Origin: Branchinecta lynchi
Taxonomy: Eukaryota > Arthropoda > Branchiopoda > Anostraca > Branchinectidae
Direction: 5' to 3'
DNA: 64,000 bases
NCBI GenBank assembly: GCA_023053575.1
Contig: JAKZAP010000007.1
Location: forward strand, 24,639,464-24,703,463
The notes beneath the pieces are model-generated. The model was not told where the DNA came from and ran no database searches. It saw only the letters and a program-made list of their open reading frames with translations. This document shows, one piece after another, positions 1-9,950 of the stretch. The translations under genes were made by a program, and so were the position numbers. Numbering within the stretch: position 1 is the first letter of the stretch; each line of letters starts with the position of its first letter.

Positions 1-880
1 TGTTTTTCCCACCAAGTTTCATCCCGATCCCTCCACTTTAAGCGTTTCTCAAAATTTCCGGTTCCCTCCTCCAACTCCCCCCAGTGTCATCGGATCCGGC
101 CCGGATTTAAAGTGAGGTGTCTGAGACACGAGGTCATCCTAAATATCAATTTTCATCAAGATCCGATCACCCGTTCGCAAGCTAAAAATACCTCAAATTT
201 TGGCTTCACCCTCCCTCCACTCCCCCCCCCCAGATGGTCGAATCGGGGAATTGATGATTTCCTATTTAAGCTGGTCGGGTCCCAGACATGCCTGTCAATT
301 TCCATCGTCCCAGCACATCAGGAAGCACGGAACCCGCGGGATCACTACAAATTCGGACTTCTCCCCCCCCCCCAACTCCCCCAAAGTGAGCGGATCCGTT
401 CCGGTTATATCAGTCACGTATGTAGGACTTTTGCTTGTACTTTCCACCAAGTTTCATTCGGATCCCTCCACTCTAAGTGTTTTCCAAGATTTCCGGTTTC
501 CCCCTCTAACTCCCCCCAGTGTCACCGGATCCGGTCTGGATTTAAAATGGAGGGTCTGAGACACGAAGTCCTTCCATGTATTAAGTTTCACTAAGATCCG
601 ATCACCCGTTCGTAAGCTAAAAATATCTCATTTTTCCTATTTTTTCCGGATTCCCCCTCCCTCCACTCCCCTCCAGATGGTCGGATCGAGGAAGCGACAA
701 TTTCTAATTTAATCTGGTCCAGTTCCTGATATGCTTGCCAAGTTTCATCGTCCTAGCTTATCTGGAAGTGCCCGAACTAGCAAAACCGGGACCGACAGAC
801 CGACAGACCGACAGACCGACTGACGGACAGAAATAACAATCGCTATATGGCACTTGAGTAAGCTCAAGTGCCATAAAAAA
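1..880 (+). mobile_element. Family-B pearl-like element, 3' portion
   Basis: This is a run of related core units of roughly 200 bp. Each carries a conserved phrase near CCAAGTTTCATCGTCCTAGC, C-rich tracts and degenerate BamHI-like GGATCC spacing. The run is followed by a GACCGACA microsatellite (about 786-825) and a terminal hairpin at about 847-873, in which GGCACTTGAG pairs with CTCAAGTGCC, ending in CCATAAAAA. The same order of parts recurs at 5.5-6.9, 21.8-23.8 and 52.2-55.9 kb, which defines the family and places this copy's 5' part upstream of the window. Tandem core, microsatellite and 3' hairpin match what is known for pearl/Helentron-like non-autonomous elements; that assignment is inference. 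Open frames here come from the repeat and are not genes. Confidence 0.7.
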
Positions 881-1079
881 GGCGCAAACGACTTCCCGTA
901 ACGATTAATGCGGACTTTAGGGGGTAGAAGTTTATTTTGTGACCGAGTTCGATTATTGGGAGGGTTTATTTCCGGTAGCACTGACCAGTGGCTCGTATTG
1001 GCTAGGACAGATTTGGCAAACTGCAAAATTAGTGTTTGCATGTATCTGTATGTATCTAGTATCATAAATATTCTTTGAG

Positions 1080-1200
1080 CCCAAGCTGACTTTGAAACAT
1101 TTATTCAAACAATGTTTACAACGGATACGTCAGCTATGATTCTTCATCAGCGATATTTTGGCCCTTCTTGGCAAGGGTCCTCGTCAGGCTGTCAATCCTC
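1080..1200 (+). repeat. Dispersed repeat T, inverted relative to 16.45 kb copy
   Basis: The segment reading GATACGTCAGCTATGATTC and then GGCCCTTCTTGGCAAGGGTCC matches, in reverse complement, the segment at about 16445-16560. A weaker resemblance is seen near 58385-58440. It is a diverged interspersed repeat of about 110 bp. No coding or RNA signature is evident; it may be the conserved end of a larger unrecognised element. From here to 1257 nothing else is identified. Confidence 0.5.
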
Positions 1201-1257
1201 TGGTTCAACTTCGGGGAAGGAAACAAACCTGTAATTACAGGTTTGTAATACAAGGCG

Positions 1258-1330
1258 AATACAAGACCCAATTGTCTGTAACAAATATTAAATTTGTGGG
1301 ATCCCATCGAAACTTTTGGTCTTTTTTTCA
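1258..1330 (+). mobile_element. Family-A pearl-like element, right-end fragment
   Basis: The fragment carries the diagnostic right end: a CCCAATTGTCTG phrase, then GGGATCCCATCGAAAC and TTTTGGTCTT. These match the right ends of the fuller copies at 12.3, 39.2 and 59.5 kb. Core units and left arm are absent, so this is a truncated relic. Confidence 0.6.
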
Positions 1331-1649
1331 GAAAAATACGCCAGAATTGTTTTCGTCCGGGAATCTCAAGAAAAACTAAAAGGATGATCAATATAACCTC
1401 CAGAAATGTTCTGCCTTTGTCCGGAAAGGTGCTACTTCACAAGCTTAGCTACCATGGCACTATGTATATCCCTGTAAATTCTATTGGCATAGTATTCTTG
1501 TTTTTAATTATTTTTGTTTTGTTGTTTTGGTGCGATGGACATTGTTGGCTTTTATGAATTAATATCTATTTATCTATCTATACCTATTGTAGACTAAGAT
1601 ATTCGTCATCAAATTATGAACGAACGCCACGATTTTGTACTTGTCCTCG

Positions 1650-3926
1650 TTTTTAGTCGAGTGTTCCTTGAAACAATCCACAATTGCCAGCGCTGTAGCA
1701 GCTTTCGGTTTTCGATTTCCGGTTTTCACCATATTTTGTGGAGCTCATAACTCGTGAACCAGTGGAATTATCAAGTTCAAACTTGGTACACTAGTGGGCA
1801 TATGGGTTTAGTTCTGCCTTTTGGGGGTTCCAGCCCCCACCCCCAACCCGGTTCAGGGGCAAACGAATGGGCCCAGATTGCCTATTGTACAATGTTCGTA
1901 ACTTGACCAGAAACTGGATATAGGAAGATGAAATTCCTTGTACATGTAGATTCTAGGGCTGGAAAATTACTATTAAGTTTGCATCTCCCCAACTCACCCC
2001 GTGCATGGGTAACTGGGCCGTGACAGGAATCAACAGATATCAAGTTGAAAATTGGAAGCTGGCTTGTGAGCATTGGGGCCTCTTTTAATTTTTGGGGGTC
2101 CCAGATCCCACGCCTGCTCCCACTTGGTTCAAGGGCAACTGGGCACAGATTGCCCGTTTCTTCGTGTTTTTAGCTTGACTATTAACTGGAAATAGATCCA
2201 AGGCTGGGAACACATATGTGGAGTTACACCCTCCCACCCTCCACGCTCATGGGAAAGTGAGCCCAAATTGCCCATGAGTTAAGTTTTTGACCCGTGACTG
2301 GAATCAAACTCTAACCTGGTATACTTGAGGATAGATAGGTGTAGATACGCATTTCGACGGCCCCCCCCCCCTCCTGTTCATGGGCAGCTGGACCCAGATT
2401 TCCCGTGAGTTAAGTTTCTATATGACAGGTCTCAAGTTCAGCTCTTGTATACTTGGGGAGATGTATGTATAGATGTGGATTTGGTGTAACAGCAAAAAAT
2501 AAGACTACGCGACTTTCTTCAGTCCCTATTGAAAAGCTGGAAACTGGACGGTTTTGTCATATGATCGGTGATATGCCATTCTTAATGAAGTTATGACGAA
2601 GGGAGTATTAGGTTGCTATGATTTGGTTTATTGTACTTGTTATTACCTTGCTTTGGATAAGAGATGTATAGCATAAATCGTCGTACTGGATGGCTAGACA
2701 TTCAGTGTTGAACAAGTGCGCAACCGCTGAGACGTGGAGTGTGAAAGTAACATCTGTATCACATCCAAAAAGCGTAAGAAACAAGACATTTTACATCTCC
2801 AATAACAAAAAAAAATGTTGTAATAATATATTTTGGAATCATCCCAGTTTAAGAGCTTTTAATGTAAACAAACCGCAGTTTCCATACTGTAGGTCTGCTA
2901 GCCAGTCCGACCCTTTAAACATCTTTTCGAATAGCAAGGTAATAACAAGGGCTATAAGCCAAATCGTAGCAGCCTAATACCCTCTTTGTCACAACTTCAT
3001 TAAGAATATTATCTTCATATTATAAAACCGTCCAGTTTCCAACTGAGTATTAAGGAATGAGGTACACCGCGTGGTCTTATTTATTTTGTGTAACACCAAA
3101 ATCCGCATCTGTGCATACATATCCACAAGTATACAAGAGTTGAACTCGAGACATGTCATAGACGACCGTAACTCATGGGAACTCTGGGCCCAGTTACCCA
3201 TGAACGGGAGAGTGGGGGGGGGGGATAGGACCCATCAAATTGCAGATCTAGAGCCAAAACTCGTCGACTATATCAGCTTAAAGTTTGACTCCGGTCGCGG
3301 GTCAAAAACTTAACTCGTGGGCGAACTGGGCCCAATTTCCCATAAACGGGGAGGGTGGTTCAACTCCGCATATATATCCTCAACCCCTACGTTACAAAAG
3401 CACAAAGGAACTTCATTGCCTTATCTCCAGTAATTGTCAAGGTAGAAATATGAACCAAGTGGAGGTGGGTTTGGGACCCTCAAAATGGAAAAAGAGACCC
3501 CAATGCTGACAAACCTACCAAGTTTCAACTTGATACCTTTTGATTCCAGTCACTGGTCACGAACTTTCCTCCTGGGGAATCTGGGACCAGGTGAACGGGA
3601 TGGGCGGGGGAGGTGCAACTTTAAAAGCAATTTCCCAGGCCTAGGATCAACAAGTACAAAGAATTTCACCGTCCTATATCTAGGTCTGCTCAAGTTACGA
3701 ACATTACTCACTGGGCAATCTGGGCACATTCGACCCTGAACCGGGTGGGGGTGGGACCCCCAGAAAGCACAACTAGACCCCAATACCCACAAGTGTCCTA
3801 AGTTTGAACTTATATTTGCACTGGTTCACGAGTTATGAGCTCCACAAAATACGGTGAAAACCGAAAGCCGAAAGCTGCTACAGCGCTCGAGATAGTGGAT
3901 TGTTTCAAGGTACACTCCACTAAAAA
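1650..3926. mobile_element. Foldback-type element with long inverted arms
   Basis: Two arms of about 0.95 kb (roughly 1650-2625 and 2960-3926) are inverted copies of each other. The outer edges both read TCCTTGAAACAATCCAC or its complement, and the inner edges share CTTAATGAAGTTATGACGAAG or its complement. Each arm is built of degenerate tandem units of about 150 bp with recurring GGGCCCAGATTGCCCATGAG and G/C homopolymer runs. Flanks TTGTCCTCG and TTGTTCTTG agree at 7 of 9 positions, a possible eroded 9 bp target duplication. Long inverted arms made of tandem subrepeats characterise foldback elements; some Mutator-like elements look similar. The central ~330 bp encodes nothing recognised. An open frame of 95 codons at 2690-2977 lies in the loop, but its composition gives no family clue. 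Confidence 0.7.
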
Positions 3927-4339
3927 TTGTTCTTGCAAGATATTCCAGATCTCTTTGATTTATACATGCGATTTGTCTATATTAAAAGCTTTTCAAGTGG
4001 GATGATTTCAAATTAGGTTATTTCAATAGGCTACTTGTTTGGTTACTGGGGATCTGAAATGTCTTGGTTCTAACGCTGTTTGTATATAAGATGTTATAAA
4101 CATTTAGACTTACACTCTACGGCTGAGCGCTTGCGCACTTGTTCAAACTCATGAAAGCTTTGCGGTTTGGTTTGGCGCACAGAGGAAATAGGAGGTATGA
4201 TTTTTTTATTTAACGAGATTTCGGCAGCATTCTTGACGATTAAGTTTAATTCTTCTTAATAAAAATATCACGCCAAAAAATAACCCAGTTGAAAAGAACA
4301 GTATTTAAGTTCTACACCACACGCCAGTTGCAAATTTTT

Positions 4340-5260
4340 TTTTAAAGGGCCTGTCTAACCTATAATATTAATGCAACCTACTTCCATGATCACTCCATAT
4401 ATTTCTAAACCCGGAGACCCCAATTTCGTGTGGTACATTCTAACCCCTCTAATAAAACCACGCTGATTTTCTCACGTGCCGTGTTTTGCTACCTTCGATG
4501 TGTATCACGCTGTCTACGGTTGTCTGCGAGAAGTTTTTCCATCAGAAAAACCGGTTATGTAAATTGTTTCCCTGTTTTCGCTATAAGTCAACCGGTCTAG
4601 GAAAAGGCTTAAAACAGCAAAAACCGTGAGTTGTTTGTTGAAAGCAAGGCCAAGTTTTAAAGTGTTCAAATATGTTAAATACTGTAAGTTGAAGAGTAAA
4701 TAGTGCGAGGGGTCCTTTAAACCAGTTTCCGCGAGGGGTCGACGACTCTAATTCTTTATGTACACCATTCCGGAATAACCTAATAATCCTGACCATTCCG
4801 GATTATTCCTAACCATTCCGGATTATTCCTAACTATTCCGGATTATTCCTAACCCTCTGTATGGGATATAATTCCAGTTGAAATTAGAAATTCGAGTCAT
4901 CTGGCATCCTTCATGTCTACAGTGAAGAGATTTTTCCTTGCAAAAGGATAGTAATGATGCGTGAGTGTTTTTTGTAAGCAGAATGTTTGTTGAATATGTA
5001 TGAACCGTGTATGAATGGCATGTAGAATAATATAAAAATAGTGTTACCACATTATGTAGAATAGAGAAGACTGCCACCTAATAAAATTGAATCTAGTATA
5101 ATATAATCCATTCCGGATTATTCTTGACCATTCCGGATTATTCCTGACTATTCCTGACCATTCCGGATTATTCCTTCGGGACGTGTACACCATTCCGGGA
5201 GAGTCGTCGACCCCTCGAGTTTCCGACCAAATTCGCCAGTATTGCAACAATGGTTACAGA
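4340..5260 (+). repeat. Dispersed repeat G, interrupted copy
   Basis: This diverged interspersed repeat carries the phrase GGAGACCCCAATTTCGTGTG, then GACGGTTGTCTGCGAGAAG and TTTTCCATCAGAAAAACCGG. It recurs at 37395-37660 and 41745-41910 (both inverted), and at 56660-57330 and 62180-62600 (same strand). The copy here is split by the TIR element at 4732-5217. No coding capacity is seen. The interval 3930-4340 holds nothing that I can assign. Confidence 0.6.
4732..5217. mobile_element. 486 bp TIR element with exact 8 bp target duplication
   Basis: The ends are an 18 bp inverted repeat, CGAGGGGTCGACGACTCT on the left and its near-perfect complement on the right. It is flanked on both sides by the same eight bases, AGTTTCCG (4724-4731 and 5218-5225). 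Inside are two blocks of a ~21 bp minisatellite based on CATTCCGGATTATTCCT (about 4785-4855 and 5105-5180), both in the same orientation. There is no transposase frame, so it is non-autonomous. Eight-base duplications occur in hAT, P and Merlin groups; the terminal bases are not the usual hAT CAG, so the superfamily is left open. Confidence 0.8.
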
Positions 5261-5339
5261 ACTAAACACGCTAAAACATTTCATCGGCAGCTTTTAAGGG
5301 TTCTCCCCTTCATCACGTTGTTAGGGTAATAAATATGAT

Positions 5340-5475
5340 TTCTTAGATTCCTAACGCTCTTGCTAAGCAAATAGTTCCTACTTCCAGAAGATTGGGCGGT
5401 CAGTCTAGTAACTTCTTACAAGGTTGGAACAAAGATAGTAAATATTATGTTAGAAGGGTGGAACATGCTCAATGT
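5340..5475 (-). mobile_element. Harbinger-like MITE fragment, related to 36.47 kb
   Basis: The right edge reads GGTGGAACATGCTC, matching the terminal sequence of the element at 36471-36751. The interior has the same AGTAACT-type motifs around a GGTTGGAAC phrase. The other end is not recognisable, so this is a degraded, probably one-ended copy. Confidence 0.4.
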
Positions 5476-5516
5476 GTGCCTAGTTAAAAAAAAAAATAAC
5501 AAACACGAACTGGAAG

Positions 5517-6898
5517 CTCATATGGCACTTGCAAGGCTGGGTCAGATGGAAGTGATGGTCAAAAGTTTTTTTTTCACTTTCGGTTAAGATGCGCACTTTA
5601 AGGGTGCTAAAAATGATTTTTTAAACAAAAAACCTTAACGCGAAAAGAATCATGTACTCACGGCGATCGTGAAAAAGTAAATTTTACTTCAAAGTATTTT
5701 TTGGATTTTGCGGTTAAGATGAGTTCTTTAAGGAATGGTCGGATCGGAGAAATGCCAATGTCTAACCCAATGATATCAAGTTTCTAGTGCTCCAACAAAG
5801 TTTTATTGTGCTAGCACATCTGGAAGTACCTTAACTGACGATCATCGGAATTTCGGACACCCCCTACAGCTCCCCCCTTCCCCCTCGGTATCTGAATCGG
5901 GTTCAATTCTGTCACTGATGAACTTAGGACGTGTGCCTGTATTTCCCACTAAGTTTGATCCTGATCACTCCACTCTATGCGTTCGGACACCCCCTACAGC
6001 TCCCCCCTTCCCCCTCGGTATCTGAATCGGGTTCAATTCTGTCACTGATGAACTTAGGACGTGTGCCTGTACTTCCCACTAAGTTTGATCCTGATCGTTC
6101 CACTCCATGCGTGCGAAGATTTCCGGTTCTCCCTCCAACCCCCCCCCCCCACCCCAGTTCGTCGAATCCGGTCTGGACTTGAAATAGGACACATGAGACA
6201 TAAGGTCTTTCAAGATATCAAGTTTTATTAAGGTCCGATAACCCGTTCGAAAGTTATGCATGCCACTAATTTCCGGATTCCGTCGTCTCCCCCTCCCCCA
6301 CGATGTTGGATCGGGCATAAGTGACTGTTTCCAAGTTAATCTGGTCGGGTGTCTGATATGTCTGATAAGTTTTGTCGCCCTAGCCCCCCTGAAGTATCTT
6401 AACTACGGATCGCCGGAATTCCGGAAACCCCCTCCAACTCCCCCCACAGTGGCCGAATCCGGTCCAGTTCTGTGAGCATTAGTCTAGGGCTTGTGCTTGT
6501 TCTTCCTACCAAGTTTCATCCCGATCGCTCCACTCTAAGAGTTTCACACGATTTCCGGGTCCTCCCCCCCGGATTCATCGGATAAGGTCCGGACTCGAAT
6601 CAGACAACTGAGACACGAGGGCTTTCCAGATATCAAGTTTCATTAAGATCCGATCACCCATTCGAAAGTTATGCACGCCCCTATTTTCCAGATTCCACCA
6701 CCTCCCCTTCCCCCACGATCGTCGGATCGGGGAACTGACTATTTCCAAATTAGCCTGGCCGGGTCCATGATATGCCTGCGAAGTTTCATCGTCCTAGCCC
6801 TTCTGGAAGTACCCTAACTCGAGAACAGTGGACCGTCAGACCGACCGAAAAGTGATCGGTATATGGCACTTAAGCGGAGCTGCAAGTGCCATAAAAAG
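5517..6898 (+). mobile_element. Family-B pearl-like element, near complete
   Basis: It starts with AGCTCATATGGCACTTGCAAGG and runs through tandem core units (CAAGTTTCATCGTCCTAGC phrase, C tracts). It then has a short GACCGACCG stretch and ends in GGTATATGGCACTTAAGC, TGCAAGTGCCATAAAAA. Both ends therefore carry ATATGGCACTT. Two adjacent 130 bp blocks (5852-5981 and 5982-6110) are almost identical, evidence of recent unit duplication within the array. There is no protein-coding frame beyond repeat-derived ones. The arrangement suggests a Helentron-like non-autonomous element; strand is given by the terminal hairpin at the right. Confidence 0.7.
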
Positions 6899-7607
6899 AA
6901 AACCACGTATCCAGATAGATTCAAAATTTGGCACAACTGTTTTGACGTAGCTCCGTCTGACATAGAAACATGGGTCCAATTTACAACATTAGGGCGAAGC
7001 ATGCGGTACCTTATATCAGTATCTCATGTCACCCGAACATAAAATCATAAAGTAATTTGCGTAACCTACGCCTACCTGGATTCCGACAATTAGTTCAGCT
7101 GTAGGCGGATGGCGATAGGGTAATGGTGACTAATGTGAATGCGTGTTCTAATGCCGGAAACAAACTTAAAATAAATCACAAACAAGAACCTAGGTCACCG
7201 GATGACGACTGATAGAGAATATTGCAGTAAAGTTTTACTATGTACTCGCACGTCACCTTTTTTTATGCTATTTCCAATGTTATTTTACGTAAGAAGTTTT
7301 TTTAAAAGAAAATTATACAATGAATAAGAAGAAGAACAAATAAATAAAATTAAAATATAAAGGAGGTGAAAAGTGTGTGACTCCTGCGTTAGCACAGGCC
7401 AGAGATCAGATGAATTCAGATTCGGACGTTAATGACGAAAAGCTATTTTATAAAGCAGAACCGGGTCAACATTTGTTTATGTTATTAAAAATTAAAATAC
7501 TGGAAACATAGAAAAATAGTAGTAGTAGAACAGTTTAATTGAAAGTAAAAATGATTTTTCCAATAGCACAACAAGAGCGGGTCTTGCGAAGCTGTGCTAA
7601 TTTATAG
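6899..7607. other. Unassigned interval
   Basis: No repeat family, coding frame or RNA gene was recognised. The last third is A-rich. Pieces may belong to decayed elements not otherwise represented in the window. Confidence 0.4.
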
Positions 7608-8264
7608 GAAGAAGACCAAAGGTTTCGATGGGATCCCAAAAATGTAGTACTTGATCCAGACAATTTGATTTTGCAGGTATCGGTCTTCGCCAGACTCCTT
7701 GAAAAATTTTACTACTAAGATTTAGAAACAGAACAAATTCAATGGCTAATCCTCTGAGAAAACCAAGTTTAGATATGGGTTCAGCATGTGTGTATTTACC
7801 CGTAAGCTGTACTTCATATCTACTTTGACGAAATTGATCAAATATTCCTGCCTTACTTCTGCCAAATCTCTGGTTTCTACCAGATTTCAGGCGAACTACT
7901 TGCCCGGCAAAAACGCTAAAGCTCAAAACCGAATTCAGCCTATCACCTTACCCCTTAATCGAACATCTTATCAACTTCAGATAGAACTTCAACTTATAAA
8001 AAATTTCCGCTTTCAGCCAGATTCTGGGCGAACTATATGTCCAGGTAGAAAATGATTGTCAAAAGAGGATATATACGTCATATCTACTTTGACAAAACTG
8101 ATCAAATCTTTATGCCTATAATCTGCCAAATCTCCGGTTTCTACCGGATTTCGGGCGAACTACTTGTCCGGCTAAAACTAAAGCTCAAGAAACGAATTCA
8201 GGCATACCACCTTAAACCCTAAACCGAACATCTTACCAACTTCACGTAAAACCTTTACTTTTAA

Positions 8265-8822
8265 AGTTTAACTGAAAACAAGCTTATTACTGTGTCATGT
8301 AATTGAATGTACTGAATTATTTGGATTTTGTAGAAGGATTTTTTTTTTCCACTATCTGCTCTAGTTATGACATTCAGAATATCTGCGGCCGTCCCCACAG
8401 CAAATTCTACTATGACGAGGCATTTACCGAAAAAACGACTGTTTTCAACAACAAAATGACTTTTTTGAAAAAACTCGACTGATTTTCAGAAAAATCCAAC
8501 GATTTTCAGAAAAACCTGCTATTGACGAAAAATCTTAATCTCAACACAAGCGTGGCTTTTCAGTGGGCAGTGGTGAGATTGGTGAAGATTGCTTATAAGT
8601 GTCTGAACAAAAAAAATCACAAATCTTTCTCGTAAGCCGTAAACAAAAATACATGCGCATATAGGTACCACGAATCACACGGAAATTCAACTATTTGAAA
8701 ATCGACTATCTGTGAATAGCCTAAAAGCGAATTAACACATTTTCAGCGGGTCTTCAAACCAATTTAAGTGAATAAGTGATGCGTAACTAGACTGTCCTAT
8801 CCCAGCCATTTTCGTTTAAACT
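8265..8822 (+). mobile_element. TTAA-flanked MITE (copy 1)
   Basis: The termini AGTTTAACTGAAAA and, at the other end, TTTTCGTTTAAACT are inverted repeats. TTAA lies directly outside each (8261-8264 and 8823-8826). The host sequence is a family-A core unit whose intact form reads CTTTTAACAAATTTTCCGG, so the TTAA has been duplicated on insertion. Interior phrases such as CTCTAGTTATGACATTCAG and TCTCAACACAA are shared with copies at 14.3 and 18.2 kb. TTAA duplication is the signature of piggyBac-type transposition; the terminal bases are not the commonest piggyBac ones, so this is inference. A foreign insert sits at about 8418-8540. Confidence 0.75.
8418..8540 (+). repeat. Internal fragment of hAT2 MITE captured inside TTAA MITE
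   Basis: The stretch has repeated CGACTGATTTTCAGAAAAA-like phrases and CATTTACCGA. These are typical of the interior of the hAT2 MITEs at 36.9 and 40.2 kb, but neither hAT2 terminus is present. The sister TTAA MITE at 14.3 kb runs straight from TACTATGACGCGG to AATTTGAATCTCAAC without it. An internal fragment without ends suggests acquisition by repair or recombination, not transposition. Confidence 0.55.
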
Positions 8823-9139
8823 TTAACACATTTTCCGGTTTCAGACGGATTCCGGGCGAACTACTTGTACGAAAAAAAAAAAAATGATTTTCATTCTTAC
8901 CCCTAACTCGAACAACTAATCAACTTTGTATAAAACTTGAACTTTTAACAAACTTTCCGGTTTTGATCGGATTCCGGGCGAACTACTTGTCCGGCGAGAA
9001 AAGATTTTCATATACGTGTTCAGCATGTCTCCTTATTAGCTGGTACACTTTCAGAAGTTTCATAAGAGAAAGCGCATAACACTTTCAAGAATAACACCTT
9101 TTCACTTAGAATTAAAGTATTATGACCAATTAAGTTTAC

Positions 9140-9336
9140 ACTATTTCGTGCCTAGATCTCCAACAACACCTTCAATTGGTAAAAAATACTAACTGGAACG
9201 AAAGAAACATAACAGATAACATCCCAAAGTGTTATCTGTTGAAACCGCGCATCCTTCTATTGTCGTTATGTAACTTCTGACAGTGTAGTATTTTTACCTA
9301 TTGAAGGTTTTGTCGGAGATCTAGGTACGAAATAGT
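9140..9336. mobile_element. Short hairpin element nested in TA element
   Basis: The ends ACTATTTCGTGCCTAGATCT and AGATCTAGGTACGAAATAGT are inverted repeats; pairing extends about 50 bp inward (through CAATTGGTAAAAAATACT and AGTATTTTTACCTATTGAAG). A central GATAACATCCCAAAGTGTTATC forms a further small stem. It could be a separate MITE or the original centre of the surrounding TA element. No target duplication was resolved. Confidence 0.5.
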
Positions 9337-9364
9337 ATAATACAGTATAATATAATAGGCTGAT

Positions 9365-9950
9365 ACAGAGCCAATTGATATATGCTTTGGGGATCACATT
9401 CTTCAACCTTCACCTTCGATTAAGTACCTTGGTCTGCCTATTGGGTCGGAAATGAAAACAACGCGTTCTTGTCTTGTATCGTTTTTTGTAGAAAAGCATA
9501 CGGAAGTACTCATTACTTCTAAGCGTCGTTACAATAAAACACATACTGGCCCGGCTATATTCCGCATTCGCTATGCCGCACATACTAGCGCTGTCGTCAT
9601 TCTGGTCACTACTGACTATGAAAGAAAAAAAATGCATTCGTTCCACATTTTATAAGTATTGCAAATATCTCCTAGGACTACCTCCGTGGTCCCGAAATTC
9701 TAGATTGTCGGCAAAGTATAATGTCACCGATCCGTTTATTGCAATATCTGAGCGAATTGCAGGTTTTATTCGTTCTCTTGACGCTAGCCATACTTTGTAT
9801 AGGGCTTTGTTGCCCCATGTGTAAATAAGAGTATCAAAATTTATACATGTTGTGTCTTCTTGTCTTTCTTTTCTTGTCTTTTCTTGCATACTCCATTTGT
9901 GACTTTTGTCTTAAAAATGGGAAATAAATTTCATTCATTCACTCATTCAT
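9365..9950 (+). pseudogene. LINE ORF2 C-terminal fragment with 3' tail
   Basis: Conceptual reading gives IKYLGLPIGSE near 9414-9450 and, after a frame change, YKYCKYLLGLPPWSRNSRL and a following ~40 residues to the stop at 9822. This aligns by eye with the C-terminus of the LINE ORF2 at 24.7 kb (YCKFLMYLPKSFRNRKL). The non-coding tail ends in (CATT)n at about 9930-9950. It is a 5'-truncated, frame-broken retrotransposon copy lacking the endonuclease and polymerase core. Confidence 0.75.

Noticed and set aside
112..594. 160-codon frame as a host gene
   Set aside because: It lies entirely in family-B core repeats, and similar frames recur at each family-B copy.
2690..2977. 95-codon frame in the loop of the foldback element as a transposase
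   Set aside because: Too short and without catalytic or zinc-binding motifs; kept only as a note in the element entry.
5044..5250. 68-codon frame with NNPEWS-like repeats
   Set aside because: It translates the CATTCCGGATTATTCC minisatellite inside the 486 bp TIR element.
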